Shown: positions 54,082 through 62,209 of the stretch, piece by piece
How positions within the stretch are numbered: the stretch's first letter is position 1
Layout: each line of letters opens with the position of its first letter
Assembly (NCBI RefSeq): GCF_030409225.1
Contig: NZ_JAUFPK010000001.1
Coordinates: forward strand, 350,604 to 414,603
DNA from: Aquisalimonas lutea
Lineage (GTDB): Bacteria; Pseudomonadota; Gammaproteobacteria; Nitrococcales; Aquisalimonadaceae
DNA length: 64,000 bases
Reading direction: 5' to 3'
Notes under the pieces: generated by a model
What the model was told of the DNA's origin: nothing
What the model saw: the letters and a program-made list of their open reading frames with translations, nothing else
The model's database searches: none
Program-made: the position numbers and the translations under genes

Positions 54082-54656
54082 TGCGCGGCGAGGCCGACAA
54101 CGCGGCCGGGGGAGCCGAGGGCCCTTCCCGGCCGCAGCCTCTGGCGATACGCGCCTGGGGATGGGTGGTCGACGGGCTCGCCGTGCTCGGCACCGGGATG
54201 ATCGGCGTCCTCATGGCGATCATCTGCGCCGACATCCTGGCCCGCAACCTCCTGGGGGGCTCACTGCCGCTGGTCTCCGAGTTCGGGGCGCTGGCGCTGG
54301 TGATGATCGTCTATCTCCAGCTGGCCACGACCATCCGCCACCGCCGCCTGGTGCGCTCGGACATTCTCCTGAACCTGCTGGACGCCCCGGCGCCGCGCCT
54401 GCGGATGGTGCTCGAATGCCTGTTTGACCTGGTCGGCGCCGTCGTCATCGCCGTGATCGCGTGGTCGACGCTGGGCATGCTGGAGCGTGACATCGCGGTA
54501 GGCCAGTACATCGGCGTCACCGGTGTGCTCATCCTGCCCACCTGGCCGTTCCGCGCCCTCATCCTGCTCGGGGCCGGCGTCGCCGCCCTGCAGTTCGTCT
54601 TTCAGCTTGCATACCGCCTGCGGCTCGTCGCCGCCGGCAAGGGACAGACCCCATGA
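54081..54656 (+). CDS. TRAP transporter small permease, DctQ type
   Basis: The 191-residue protein has four membrane segments (about 25-47, 55-75, 105-128 and 145-170) and the DctQ-like pattern ADILARNLLGGSLPLVSEFGALALVMIVYLQLA. It forms the small membrane subunit with DctM. It overlaps the upstream dctP-like gene by one base and the downstream dctM-like gene by four (ATGA), so all three are coupled. Confidence 0.9.
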   Translation: MRGEADNAAGGAEGPSRPQPLAIRAWGWVVDGLAVLGTGMIGVLMAIICADILARNLLGGSLPLVSEFGALALVMIVYLQLATTIRHRRLVRSDILLNLLDAPAPRLRMVLECLFDLVGAVVIAVIAWSTLGMLERDIAVGQYIGVTGVLILPTWPFRALILLGAGVAALQFVFQLAYRLRLVAAGKGQTP

Positions 54657-55966
54657 CGCCACTGGAAATCGGCATCCTCGCCATCGTCGCGCTGCTCGTG
54701 CTGATCCTCATCGGCATGCAGATCGGCGTCGCCATGCTCGCGGTGTCGCTGGTTTCCGTGATCGCCATGCGTAACGACGCCGTGGCGCTGCACATGATCG
54801 GCTCGGTCGCCAACGACGCGCTGCGCAACTATCTGTTCGCGGTGGTGCCGCTGTTCGTGCTGATGGGGCTGCTGGTCACGCACTCGGGGGTAGGCAAGGA
54901 CACCTTCGACATGTTCGAGCGGCTGATGCGCCGCTTCAAGGCGGGGCTGGGCATGGCCACCATCTTCGCCAACGCCGTCTTCGCGGCCATCACCGGCGTC
55001 TCCATCGCCTCGGCCACCGTGTTCAGCCGCGTCGCCGTGCCGGAGATGCGCCGCCACGGCTACACCGGCACGTTCGCCACCGGCGTGGTGGCGGGCAGCT
55101 CGGTGCTGGGCATGCTCATCCCGCCGTCGCTGCTGATGATCGTCTACGCCGTGGTGGCCGAGCTCTCCGTGGGGCGCATGTTCCTCGCCGGCGTCGGCCC
55201 GGGCATCGTGCTGGCGCTGGTGTTCACCGCCACCATCGTCCTGCTGGCCCGGTGGCGGCCGCGGTTCGTGTTCGAGCGCGCCGACAGCGGCCCGGACACG
55301 GGCCCCATCTCCGGCTTCGAGGTGATCCGCAAGTCCGTCCCCATTCTCGCGCTGGTACTGCTGGTGCTGGGCGGGCTGTACGGCGGCTTCTTCAACCCCA
55401 CCGAGGCCGGCGCGGCCGGCGCCTTTGGGGCGCTGGTGATCGCCCTGCTGCGCCGCTCGCTGACCGCGCCGCAGTTCTGGCAGCTGATGGTGGAAGCCGG
55501 GCGCATCACCGTCTCGGTGCTGTTCCTCATCATGGCGGCCACGTTCTTCAGCCGCACCATGGCCATGTCCGGCCTGCCCCGGGACCTGGCCGAGCTGCTG
55601 CTGGCCGGGCCCATCGGCCCCTATGGCTTCCTGCTGCTGTTCGTGGCGCTGGTGGTCGTCCTGGGGTTCGTGATCGACTCCATCTCGATCATGCTCATCG
55701 TGCTGCCCATCGCCCTGCCGGTGGCCCAGTCCGCCGGCTTCGACCTGATCTGGTTCGGCGTCATCACCGTCATCGCCGTGGAGATCGGGCTGCTGACCCC
55801 GCCCTTCGGCCTGTCCGTGTTCACCATCAAGACCGCACTCCAGGACACGGACATCGGCGTGGGCGACATCTTCCGCGGGGCGCTGCCCTTCGTGGGCGCG
55901 ATGTTCGTCACGCTGGGGATCCTCGTGATGTTCCCCGCCATTGCCACCTGGCTCGCACTGCTCTGA
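54653..55966 (+). CDS. TRAP transporter large permease, DctM type
   Basis: The 437-residue protein has 11-12 membrane segments and the DctM signatures GASIASATVF-like (TGVSIASATVFSRVAVPEM), YTGTFATGVVAGSSVLGMLIPPSLLMIVY and EIGLLTPPFGLSVFTIK. It moves the substrate with Na+. The set of three makes a complete secondary transporter serving the catabolic genes around it. Confidence 0.92.
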   Translation: MTPLEIGILAIVALLVLILIGMQIGVAMLAVSLVSVIAMRNDAVALHMIGSVANDALRNYLFAVVPLFVLMGLLVTHSGVGKDTFDMFERLMRRFKAGLGMATIFANAVFAAITGVSIASATVFSRVAVPEMRRHGYTGTFATGVVAGSSVLGMLIPPSLLMIVYAVVAELSVGRMFLAGVGPGIVLALVFTATIVLLARWRPRFVFERADSGPDTGPISGFEVIRKSVPILALVLLVLGGLYGGFFNPTEAGAAGAFGALVIALLRRSLTAPQFWQLMVEAGRITVSVLFLIMAATFFSRTMAMSGLPRDLAELLLAGPIGPYGFLLLFVALVVVLGFVIDSISIMLIVLPIALPVAQSAGFDLIWFGVITVIAVEIGLLTPPFGLSVFTIKTALQDTDIGVGDIFRGALPFVGAMFVTLGILVMFPAIATWLALL

Positions 55967-55986
55967 CGACCAAGGAGAACGACCCG

Positions 55987-56523
55987 ATGCCTAAGCTACT
56001 CGGACTGTGCGGCAGCCTTCGCGCTGCCTCCTCCTCGGCCGCGCTCATGCGCACCCTGGCCGAGCGCATCGCGCCCGAGGCCACGCTCGAGATCGCCGAC
56101 ATCGCGAGCATCCCGCACTACAACGCCGACCTCGACGCGCCCCCGGAGGCGACCCGGCTGATCAACGGCATCGGCGCGGCCGACGGCGTGGTGTTCGTGA
56201 CCCCGGAGTACAACTACTCCGTGCCCGGCCTGCTCAAGAACGCCATCGACTGGGCCTCGCGCCCGGCCTACCAGTCCGTGTTCAAGGACAAGCCCGCGTT
56301 CATCGTCTCTGTCTCCGGCGGTTTCCTGGGCGGCGCACGCGCCCAGGGGCACCTGAAGTACATCCTCAACGGCATGCTCGCCGTCCCGTTCACGGGCCAG
56401 GAAATCGCCGTCCCCCACGCCAACGCCAAGGTGGAAGACGGCCGCTTCACCGACGAGGCGGCGCTCGAGTTCCCGCTTGCCGAGCTGCAGCGGTTCGTGG
56501 GCATGCTTCGGGATGGGGGTTGA
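55987..56523 (+). CDS. NADPH-dependent FMN reductase / quinone reductase
   Basis: The 178-residue flavodoxin-fold protein has LLGLCGSLRAASSSAALMRTLAE at the FMN site, FVTPEYNYSVPGLLKNAIDW and SVSGGFLGGARAQGHL. These are the marks of the NADPH-dependent FMN reductase/chromate-quinone reductase family. As the last gene of the rightward operon it may keep a quinone form of the substrate reduced to the hydroquinone. That role is inference. Confidence 0.88.
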   Translation: MPKLLGLCGSLRAASSSAALMRTLAERIAPEATLEIADIASIPHYNADLDAPPEATRLINGIGAADGVVFVTPEYNYSVPGLLKNAIDWASRPAYQSVFKDKPAFIVSVSGGFLGGARAQGHLKYILNGMLAVPFTGQEIAVPHANAKVEDGRFTDEAALEFPLAELQRFVGMLRDGG

Positions 56524-56581
56524 TTCCTCGACAATCCCGGTACCGTTCAAGGCCTTCACTGCCGCGGGCAAGGAACTCGAA

Positions 56582-57208
56582 TCATTTACCTAATGCCTTT
56601 CTTGCACGTCCACCTACCTCGATGTACGGATCATCAACAAGGTGCTCGAGAGCATGCTGGGCCCGGGGATCGCGCTTCCACCGAGCCAGTTTTCTGACGA
56701 GATCCGCGCGTGCAGGGCCATGCTCGCTATCGAGCGAAAGCGCGATGAGATCGTCCATGACGGATTTATCTGCGACGACGTCCAGAGCGTTCGCAATGGC
56801 CGCTTTGAGTCCGACAGCATCATTATCCGTTGCGTTACGGAACTGCCGAAGAAGCGGTTGAATGGCATCCGGACGAGCAGCCTTAACCGTCAGAGCTCGC
56901 ACAATACCCTCCTTGTTGCCTTCAGAATAGGGAAGCTCCAAGTGCCGTATTAGGACAGGAACCGCTTCCAGATAGTCCTCATTTGTGTTAACAAGATCCC
57001 AGACGTCATCGACGACAATGCCCACGTTCTCGAGATCGTGTAGCAGTGGTGTGAGCTCCTTTCTTCGGTGGATGACGCGTTGCTTCTTTTCTTGATGTTC
57101 TCGAATCTTTCTCTCCGCCACGTCCTCCGGCATACCGGTCGTATCCGGAGGAGGAGCAGTCAGGTCGTCGAAACGGCCCTTGATACGGCGCTTCGAGATG
57201 TTCGTCAT
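56582..57208 (-). CDS. HEAT-repeat protein, possible immunity protein
   Basis: The 208-residue protein has a basic N-terminus (about 1-50) and HEAT-like helical pairs: AVPVLIRHLELPYSEGNKEGIVRALTV, AIQPLLRQF, AIANALDVV and ARADLVRKLARWKRDPRAQHALEHL. HEAT proteins bind other proteins, and small ones are common as immunity genes downstream of toxins. Base composition is much lower in GC than the rest of the window. AGGGG precedes the ATG. It is the last gene of the four-gene leftward group. Confidence 0.78.
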   Translation of the reverse strand: MTNISKRRIKGRFDDLTAPPPDTTGMPEDVAERKIREHQEKKQRVIHRRKELTPLLHDLENVGIVVDDVWDLVNTNEDYLEAVPVLIRHLELPYSEGNKEGIVRALTVKAARPDAIQPLLRQFRNATDNDAVGLKAAIANALDVVADKSVMDDLIALSLDSEHGPARADLVRKLARWKRDPRAQHALEHLVDDPYIEVGGRARKALGK

Positions 57209-57228
57209 GGTTGTTCCCCTAGGTACTG

Positions 57229-57576
57229 CTACGGTGTTAAGACGTCATAGAGGACTACCTTCGGGTCACCATTGTCGTTATCGGCATAGCCCCATAAGCG
57301 CATCTCAAGATCGCTCCTCCCTTCCTCCATTGTCCAAAACGGCAGCTCAATGCCAAATTTCGAGTTATTCGAATCAAGTTCATATTGCTCGCCGATATCA
57401 AACGCTTGATCTGGAAGAGAAATAAGCGTTTTCCGATATTCTTTTATCCCCTGCTGAATGTCTTGTCCGGTTAACGCCTCATCCAGCGCTTCTTGCTCTA
57501 TCCATTCCCAATCGCCAGCTAATATAGCCGCTACCAGCTTTTGTATTGGCTCCCTGAAGCGCTCCTCTACTGGCAT
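57229..57576 (-). CDS. DUF7668-like protein, possible immunity protein
   Basis: The 115-residue product contains FWTMEEGRSDLEMRLWGY near the C-terminus, preceded by LISLPDQAFD. From memory the W-T-x-EEGRSDL pattern fits the DUF7668 family, often found near toxins. The ATG at 57576 has GGAG upstream; a GTG 8 codons earlier is less likely. Low GC. It is 20 bases upstream of the HEAT-repeat gene on the same strand. Confidence 0.6.
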   Translation of the reverse strand: MPVEERFREPIQKLVAAILAGDWEWIEQEALDEALTGQDIQQGIKEYRKTLISLPDQAFDIGEQYELDSNNSKFGIELPFWTMEEGRSDLEMRLWGYADNDNGDPKVVLYDVLTP

Positions 57577-57683
57577 TTCTCTACTCCGTGGTTCGACCAC
57601 CTCAACTTCTATTAACGTCGCCGATTACCTTGAATGCGTGTTGGCGCGCCCGGATAGACTCCTCTTGTTTCATTCATTCCTCA

Positions 57684-58055
57684 TCACATAGTTCCTGTAC
57701 TGGAGCCGCCGGCGATAATAGAAGTCTTTCTTCCCAAATCTGCAAGGTCTGCAAGGTCCGGATCTTTGCGTTCAAGCGCCTCTTCAAACGCTGGCCATCC
57801 TCGCTCTTTAACGAAAAGCGCTTCTTGTCTTAACAACGGGATGAGCCAAACCATAACGGTATTCAGCTCTGTTCCATGGTATGCAGAAAAACCTTCCGGA
57901 AAGATTGACGGAATTGTTGCATAGACGGAATTGACGTATACACCAGGAATTATTGGGCTACTTGGGCCAATCACATCACCACGCAGTAACGCCACGCCAT
58001 GGCTTGAGACAAATTCGCGGTCTCTCCTAGCTTCGGGACGTTTCACCCAGCTCAC
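57684..58055 (-). CDS. Suppressor-of-fused (SUFU)-like protein, possible immunity protein
   Basis: The 123-residue product has GVALLRGDVIGPSSPIIPGVYVNSVYATIPSIFPEGF (in part) and VMVWLIPLLRQEALFVKERG, which follow the bacterial SUFU pattern of 'W/HG...GD.I' then 'WLIPI...E...G'. Bacterial SUFU domains act as immunity proteins in polymorphic toxin systems. The likely start is the GTG at 58055, which overlaps the DUF4272 stop as GTGA; an upstream TTG is the alternative. GC is low. Confidence 0.6.
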   Translation of the reverse strand: MSWVKRPEARRDREFVSSHGVALLRGDVIGPSSPIIPGVYVNSVYATIPSIFPEGFSAYHGTELNTVMVWLIPLLRQEALFVKERGWPAFEEALERKDPDLADLADLGRKTSIIAGGSSTGTM

Positions 58056-58678
58056 GTGTCCAAGGTAATCTCGTCCCAAGGGTCTTCACCGGCGACCCAT
58101 TCCAAGGCACGGCGGCGTTCTTGCACCACTAGCCCCGGAACCTCGCCGGGTTCGGGCGCTCCCCTTAATCGAGCATCCATAACAGCCCAATCAAGACAAT
58201 ATGACAGATCGAGCATTTCAACGACGTCTTCAATTCTTCTAGGGCTCGCGACGTTCCGGAACTTTCTTGTGGTGTCCTCAGGTCTTATGCGGGGAAAGAT
58301 ATAAACGAAATCATCTGCACACGAATCCGAGAAGTCGAGGGAATCGTGGTGGCCAGAAACCCAAGTCAATGCCCACAAGGCTTCTACCTGCCACGCAAAA
58401 GTCGCCCTTTCACTTTCATCATTACTTTTAAGATATTCGCGCTCAAAAGGTGATAATTCCTCATAAAGTCCCTCTTGACGGAGCCACGAAAGAGCGGTTT
58501 CTTTTGGGAAATCGAATGCGCTTGACACACAAGTATAGAGAGCAAGGATTCGATCCAGCAGTTCCTCTTTCGGACGAATGCTCTGAATTGGATCGAGCAG
58601 AGGCAAATTGGGATTTGTGCGATATCCCAGCCGCTGCGCCGTCTCCAAGCTAGACTTCCTGATTAAGGGCAGGTCCAT
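58052..58678 (-). CDS. DUF4272-family protein, possible immunity protein
   Basis: The 208-residue protein has EELLDRILALYTCVSSAF, ERATFAWQVEALWALTWVSG and the C-terminal MLDLSYCLDWAVMDARLRG, a layout I associate with DUF4272. Members occur near polymorphic toxins and are taken to be immunity proteins, with no proven mechanism. AAGGAAG precedes the ATG. Low GC. It is the first gene of the leftward group and lies about 120 bases downstream of the truncated Rhs-like gene. Confidence 0.68.
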   Translation of the reverse strand: MDLPLIRKSSLETAQRLGYRTNPNLPLLDPIQSIRPKEELLDRILALYTCVSSAFDFPKETALSWLRQEGLYEELSPFEREYLKSNDESERATFAWQVEALWALTWVSGHHDSLDFSDSCADDFVYIFPRIRPEDTTRKFRNVASPRRIEDVVEMLDLSYCLDWAVMDARLRGAPEPGEVPGLVVQERRRALEWVAGEDPWDEITLDT

Positions 58679-58799
58679 CAGTTACTTCCTTCTGACGTGC
58701 TAACCAACTGCGGCTCGACGGTTCAACCTTCTGTACAAGAGACAGTGAAAAGCTACAGCTCTGTACTTGGGCGACGCCTTTGCCGCATCAGAGTCGGAG

Positions 58800-58982
58800 T
58801 CATCTTCGCGTAGTGCCATACAAGAGCTGTCGGATTACGTGAGTGTGATATGAAGACTGCACTAGGCGGCCATTCGCGTCATAGGTGTAGGTGGCTGAAG
58901 CGCCGAACGCGGTTGTCATGGAGGCAAGCACCAGTATAAGGAACATACCGCAAGTTGCCGATTTTTTGACTCCTGTTTTCAT
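58800..58982 (-). pseudogene. Truncated Rhs/YD-repeat protein, N-terminal remnant
   Basis: The 60-residue frame begins with a signal peptide (MKTGVKKSATCGMFLILVLA) and then reads SATYTYDANGRLVQ, a single canonical YD repeat. It then runs into unrelated sequence and stops. Full Rhs-type proteins continue with many YD repeats and a C-terminal toxin. Here the body has been lost by deletion or by rearrangement. The immunity-like genes follow on the same strand. Confidence 0.7.
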
Positions 58983-59369
58983 GACAGGTACTCCGGGCTG
59001 GTGGTTGTATTTGCTAGTGAGCCATGGGTTTCGTCTCCGACAAGCTGTTCAACGGCCGCCGGATCTGAGCGTTAACTGGAGTCGATCATTTGGGTCGCGA
59101 AGCCCTTGCCATCGACGTCGATCACCGCCTGCGCGGCTACGGAGCATCTGCGCTTGGCGCGTGGTGGCTGCCCGCATAGCTACTTGGGAGGTTGCGCCCC
59201 CGGAGGCGTTCCGACGAGACCACTCACAAGCCGGAATTCTCGACTTTTGACCGGTCAGTTCTCCGGGGGACCTCGACTCCACCGGTTGGTTCCGGGCGGG
59301 CCATCCATAGTAAGGTAAGGCTCCTGTTTGGGCGGCACGCCACCCCCAGCCGCACTGGAGGAACAAACG
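58983..59369. other. 387-base region without a recognisable gene
   Basis: The stretch between the Rhs remnant and the YIP1-family gene shows short open frames on both strands with no RBS, motif or codon pattern. It marks the shift from low-GC to high-GC sequence. It must hold the promoter for the YIP1 gene; GGAGG lies just before that start. Confidence 0.5.
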
Positions 59370-59906
59370 ATGAGCAGCTTTACCGAACGCGTGATCGGCG
59401 CGGCCAGGCTCGATCCCAGCATTTACGAGGAGGTCGAGCACGACCCGGGCGCGGTGGGCCAGGCCGTCGGAGTGGTGCTGCTATCCAGTGTCGCCGCCGG
59501 CATTGGCAGCATGCTATATATGGATCTCGGGACCTCCCTGATCGTGGGCAGCATTGCCGCGTTGCTGGGCTGGTTGATCTGGGCATTCCTGACCTGGTTG
59601 ATCGGAACGAAGCTTCTGCCTGAGGCGGGAACCGAGGCCGACATGGGGCAGTTGCTACGCACCATCGGCTTCGCCTCGGCACCGGGCATCCTGCGGTTTC
59701 TGGGCGTGATCCCAGGCATCGGCGGACTGATTGTCCTGGCATGCAACATCTGGATGCTCGCTGCCATGGTCGTCGGTGTCCGTCAGGCCCTCGACTACAC
59801 GAGCACCTGGCGGGCCGTGGGGGTTTGCGTCATCGGGTGGGTCATTCTGATCGTGCTACAGGGTGCGGTATTCGCGATGGTCGGTGCGCCCGGGCTGGGC
59901 GGGTGA
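59370..59906 (+). CDS. YIP1-family membrane protein
   Basis: The 178-residue protein has five hydrophobic segments and the YIP1 layout: RVIGAARLDPSIYEEVEHDP, GWLIWAFLTWLIGTKLLPE, LLRTIGFASAPGILRFLGVIPGIGG and VVGVRQALDYTSTWRAVGVC. Bacterial YIP1 proteins are common and have no known role. CTGGAGG precedes the ATG. GC is like the core genome, so the low-GC island ends before it. Confidence 0.82.
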   Translation: MSSFTERVIGAARLDPSIYEEVEHDPGAVGQAVGVVLLSSVAAGIGSMLYMDLGTSLIVGSIAALLGWLIWAFLTWLIGTKLLPEAGTEADMGQLLRTIGFASAPGILRFLGVIPGIGGLIVLACNIWMLAAMVVGVRQALDYTSTWRAVGVCVIGWVILIVLQGAVFAMVGAPGLGG

Positions 59907-60271
59907 CCCGCGGGGGCGCGGGCCGGGGGTAATCCGTCTCGCGCCCGCCGAGCGCCAACCCCGTCACCATTCGTTTCGCTTTCAGGTGCAAGCTCCTGTC
60001 AAACAGTGCGTTAATGCCACGTACCAGGCAGGTGGTACGGCGTTTTGTCACAGCTGGTCGTGGCCTATACCTATTTGAGTTTCCCGGGTGTCGCCGACGC
60101 TGCGGTAAGTCCACACAATCAGTTTCCTGAAAGCGACCATTGGGACACTGTCCGGCGGAGACGATTTTTGGCCGAGATTTTCCGTATGAGGTCGTCTAAT
60201 CAGCCGTCTGACGCGAACGCCTTCAGGTTGTAGCGATAAGCTTCATTGCATTGCAATAAGACTAGGATTAT
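59907..60271. other. 365-base region without a recognisable gene
   Basis: GC content falls along this stretch, and the last 60 bases are AT-rich. A 62-codon frame (60045-60233, plus) has no RBS or motif and I do not call it. No repeat or RNA structure stands out. Confidence 0.5.
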
Positions 60272-61105
60272 CTAAATTTTAATTTCACCTTCAATAACAT
60301 TTACAACCTGACCACCAACCCAGATCTCATCGGACGACTGACGCAAATAGACGCGGCCAGAGCGCTGAAGAATCGTTCCTTGAGCGGCGACATAAGGAGA
60401 ATGTATCAAGCCGGCATTGATGAGCCATTGAGCCAGACTCGCATTCAGGCTACCTGTGACTGGATCCTCATACCCGCCCTTTCCGATAAATGCTCGCACT
60501 TCAACCGTGGCATCATTGCCAGAGTCATGAAGGCCGACAATCCCAAGGTTGAGGGGAGAGAGTTCCGCCCAGTCGGGATTGATAGAAAGTACTTTTCCTG
60601 CAGAATCCAGCATCACGCCGCACCAGCCTGGACCATTGTCCACCCATTGGTGATGACGTAGATCAGATAGCGACAAATGGAGCGCCTTGGCAATTTTTCT
60701 GAGAACCTCATCCTCGACCGGCCCGGAACGAATCAAAGGAGGCGCAGCAAATTCGAGTCGCGACTTATCCCTCTTGATGTTGATCAGACCCACGCCACAT
60801 TGCTGCACGATACGGTCTGCGCTATTGGGCGACCCACCAGCTAATAACCATGCATGACTGGATCCCAGTGTGGGATGCCCTGCAAAAGGCAGCTCCCCAC
60901 CTGGTGAGAAAATGCGTACCCTGTAGTCTGCTCCCGGGGTCGTCGGTTTCAGGAGAAACGTGGTTTCCGATAGGTTTGTCCAGCGTGCCAGGGCGAACAT
61001 TTGGTCTTCATGAATCGTATCGGCGTCATGAACCACCGCGACGGGATTCCCATCAATTGAGTTATCCGAAAATACATTGACTTGTGAAAAAGGGTAACTC
61101 GTCAT
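60272..61105 (-). CDS. PhzF-family isomerase/epimerase-like enzyme
   Basis: The 277-residue protein has the PhzF fold. NLSETTFLLKP carries the catalytic-type Glu (E47), and RIFSPGGELPFAGHPTLGSSH, VEVRAFIGKGGYEDPVTGSLNASLAQWL and a C-terminal YLRQSSDEIWVGGQ follow. Members isomerise or epimerise small acids; the substrate is unknown. Codon use is much lower in GC than neighbouring core genes, which points to recent acquisition. Confidence 0.9.
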   Translation of the reverse strand: MTSYPFSQVNVFSDNSIDGNPVAVVHDADTIHEDQMFALARWTNLSETTFLLKPTTPGADYRVRIFSPGGELPFAGHPTLGSSHAWLLAGGSPNSADRIVQQCGVGLINIKRDKSRLEFAAPPLIRSGPVEDEVLRKIAKALHLSLSDLRHHQWVDNGPGWCGVMLDSAGKVLSINPDWAELSPLNLGIVGLHDSGNDATVEVRAFIGKGGYEDPVTGSLNASLAQWLINAGLIHSPYVAAQGTILQRSGRVYLRQSSDEIWVGGQVVNVIEGEIKI

Positions 61106-61416
61106 AGTTCGTTTGGCCCTTCAACAATGAATGAATCGGATTTGCGATGATTTGATCCCAGTGACGGCGCGATAACACCGGGCTTTCAAAGCGCCGGCCG
61201 TGCTTATGCCGTATTTGCAGAAGCGTAGCGCGAGGGAAGTAGTCTACGCCAACCAATCGTTTCGCTGCGCGTTTATGCCGGCCGCTTGAAGAGCGGGCGC
61301 TGGTTGATTGCGGGACAATGACCGCTCAGGGTCGACACCGGCCACGCGTTTCACTTAGGACGACAACGTCTTCAAACGCCGCCGCAACTGTTGCCGATCC
61401 AGTCCTCCCGTCATGT
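61106..61416. other. Intergenic region between PhzF gene and urtE-like fragment
   Basis: No gene is supported in these 311 bases. They must include the PhzF promoter. A frame on the minus strand (61062-61256) overlaps the PhzF start and shows no family features. Confidence 0.45.
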
Positions 61417-61569
61417 TTAGCACTTCCGGGTTGAAATGGTGATGCTTTGCTCTCGGTTGAGGCGCCGGATGACCTCGCTTTTCTCCTTGACGATGTTGGG
61501 CTGGATGCCCTCGATGGGCCCGTCCAGGAGCAGGATCTCCGGATTGAGCACCAGCGCCCGGCCGATGGC
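61417..61569 (-). pseudogene. Decayed fragment of a UrtE/LivF-type ABC ATPase
   Basis: Read on the minus strand from 61569, the frame gives AIGRALVLNPEILLLDGP, then IEGIQPNIVKE and VIRRLNREQSITIS before a stop. This is the region just after the ABC signature through Walker B of UrtE (urea ABC transporter ATPase, with the IEGIQP-type tail). The Walker B Glu is changed to Gly (LLLDGP instead of LLLDEP), and both ends are missing. It is a remnant, not a gene. Confidence 0.75.
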
Positions 61570-61692
61570 GACAGGATCTGTCGGTCAGGAGCAGCTGTCG
61601 GGATAACGGCAACGGTGATCGGACAGCGCAAGCGGGCCGACGCCGGGCGGTCCCGGGCGTCGACCGAAGGCCCGTGCGCCGGGCGCGGGCGC

Positions 61693-62067
61693 TTACCCTT
61701 CCGTCACGGCCGTTTCGGGGCCGGCGTGTGCACCGAAGGCATGCACGCCCTTGCCGATGAGGCGGCCTTCCGCCCGGCCCAGTTCGTTGCCGCCGGCACT
61801 CGGCACGCCGCGGAAATGTGCCGCGATGTTCGAGACGGACGGCGTTTCCGATACGGTTGCCGGCTCGCGCTCGCCGAGCTTGCCTCCGCGGTGGGCATGA
61901 TCCGTCGGCTCGCCGGTCGAGCGGAAATGCGCGACGATGCTGCCGGCCGGTGAGGCATTGCCTGCGCTGTGCAGATCATGCTGGGTGAGCAGGCCGTTGT
62001 AGGACTCCGCATTGGCCTGGCCGATGGCCGCGGCCGCGATGGCGGCGGCGATGATGAAGCGCTTCAT
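61693..62067 (-). CDS. Small exported protein with two AHFR motifs
   Basis: The 124-residue product has a signal peptide (MKRFIIAAAIAAAAIGQANA) and a mature part rich in Gly, His and Ser. Two related motifs stand out: SIVAHFRSTGEP and NIAAHFRGVPSAGG. AGGAGAATT precedes the ATG. It is divergent from the LysR gene and may be its target. I do not recognise a family. Confidence 0.65.
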   Translation of the reverse strand: MKRFIIAAAIAAAAIGQANAESYNGLLTQHDLHSAGNASPAGSIVAHFRSTGEPTDHAHRGGKLGEREPATVSETPSVSNIAAHFRGVPSAGGNELGRAEGRLIGKGVHAFGAHAGPETAVTEG

Positions 62068-62173
62068 GGCGAATTCTCCTGTGGTGATGCGTGAAAGTCC
62101 GGGCCAGCCCGGCACGGGTAGCGCGTTGCGTTTGGCGCCGCCGCGCCGTGACTGGAAAGGCATGATGGAGTGG

Positions 62174-62201
62174 TTGCCGGATTGGCGTAAGACGGTAAAA
62201 T
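62174..62201 (+). promoter_or_regulatory. Possible promoter of the LysR gene
   Basis: TTGCCG (62174-62179) and TAAAAT (62196-62201) are 16 bases apart on the plus strand. Initiation would fall a few bases before the ATG at 62210, so the mRNA would have almost no leader. If translation instead begins at 62162, this cannot be the promoter. Confidence 0.35.
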
Positions 62202-62209
62202 TGCAACCA

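Noticed and set aside
59049-59441. A minus-strand frame upstream of the YIP1 gene
   Set aside because: It overlaps the YIP1 start on the opposite strand and shows no domain, signal or RBS.
60045-60233. A 62-codon plus-strand frame between the YIP1 and PhzF genes
   Set aside because: No RBS, no motif, and composition like the surrounding non-coding sequence.
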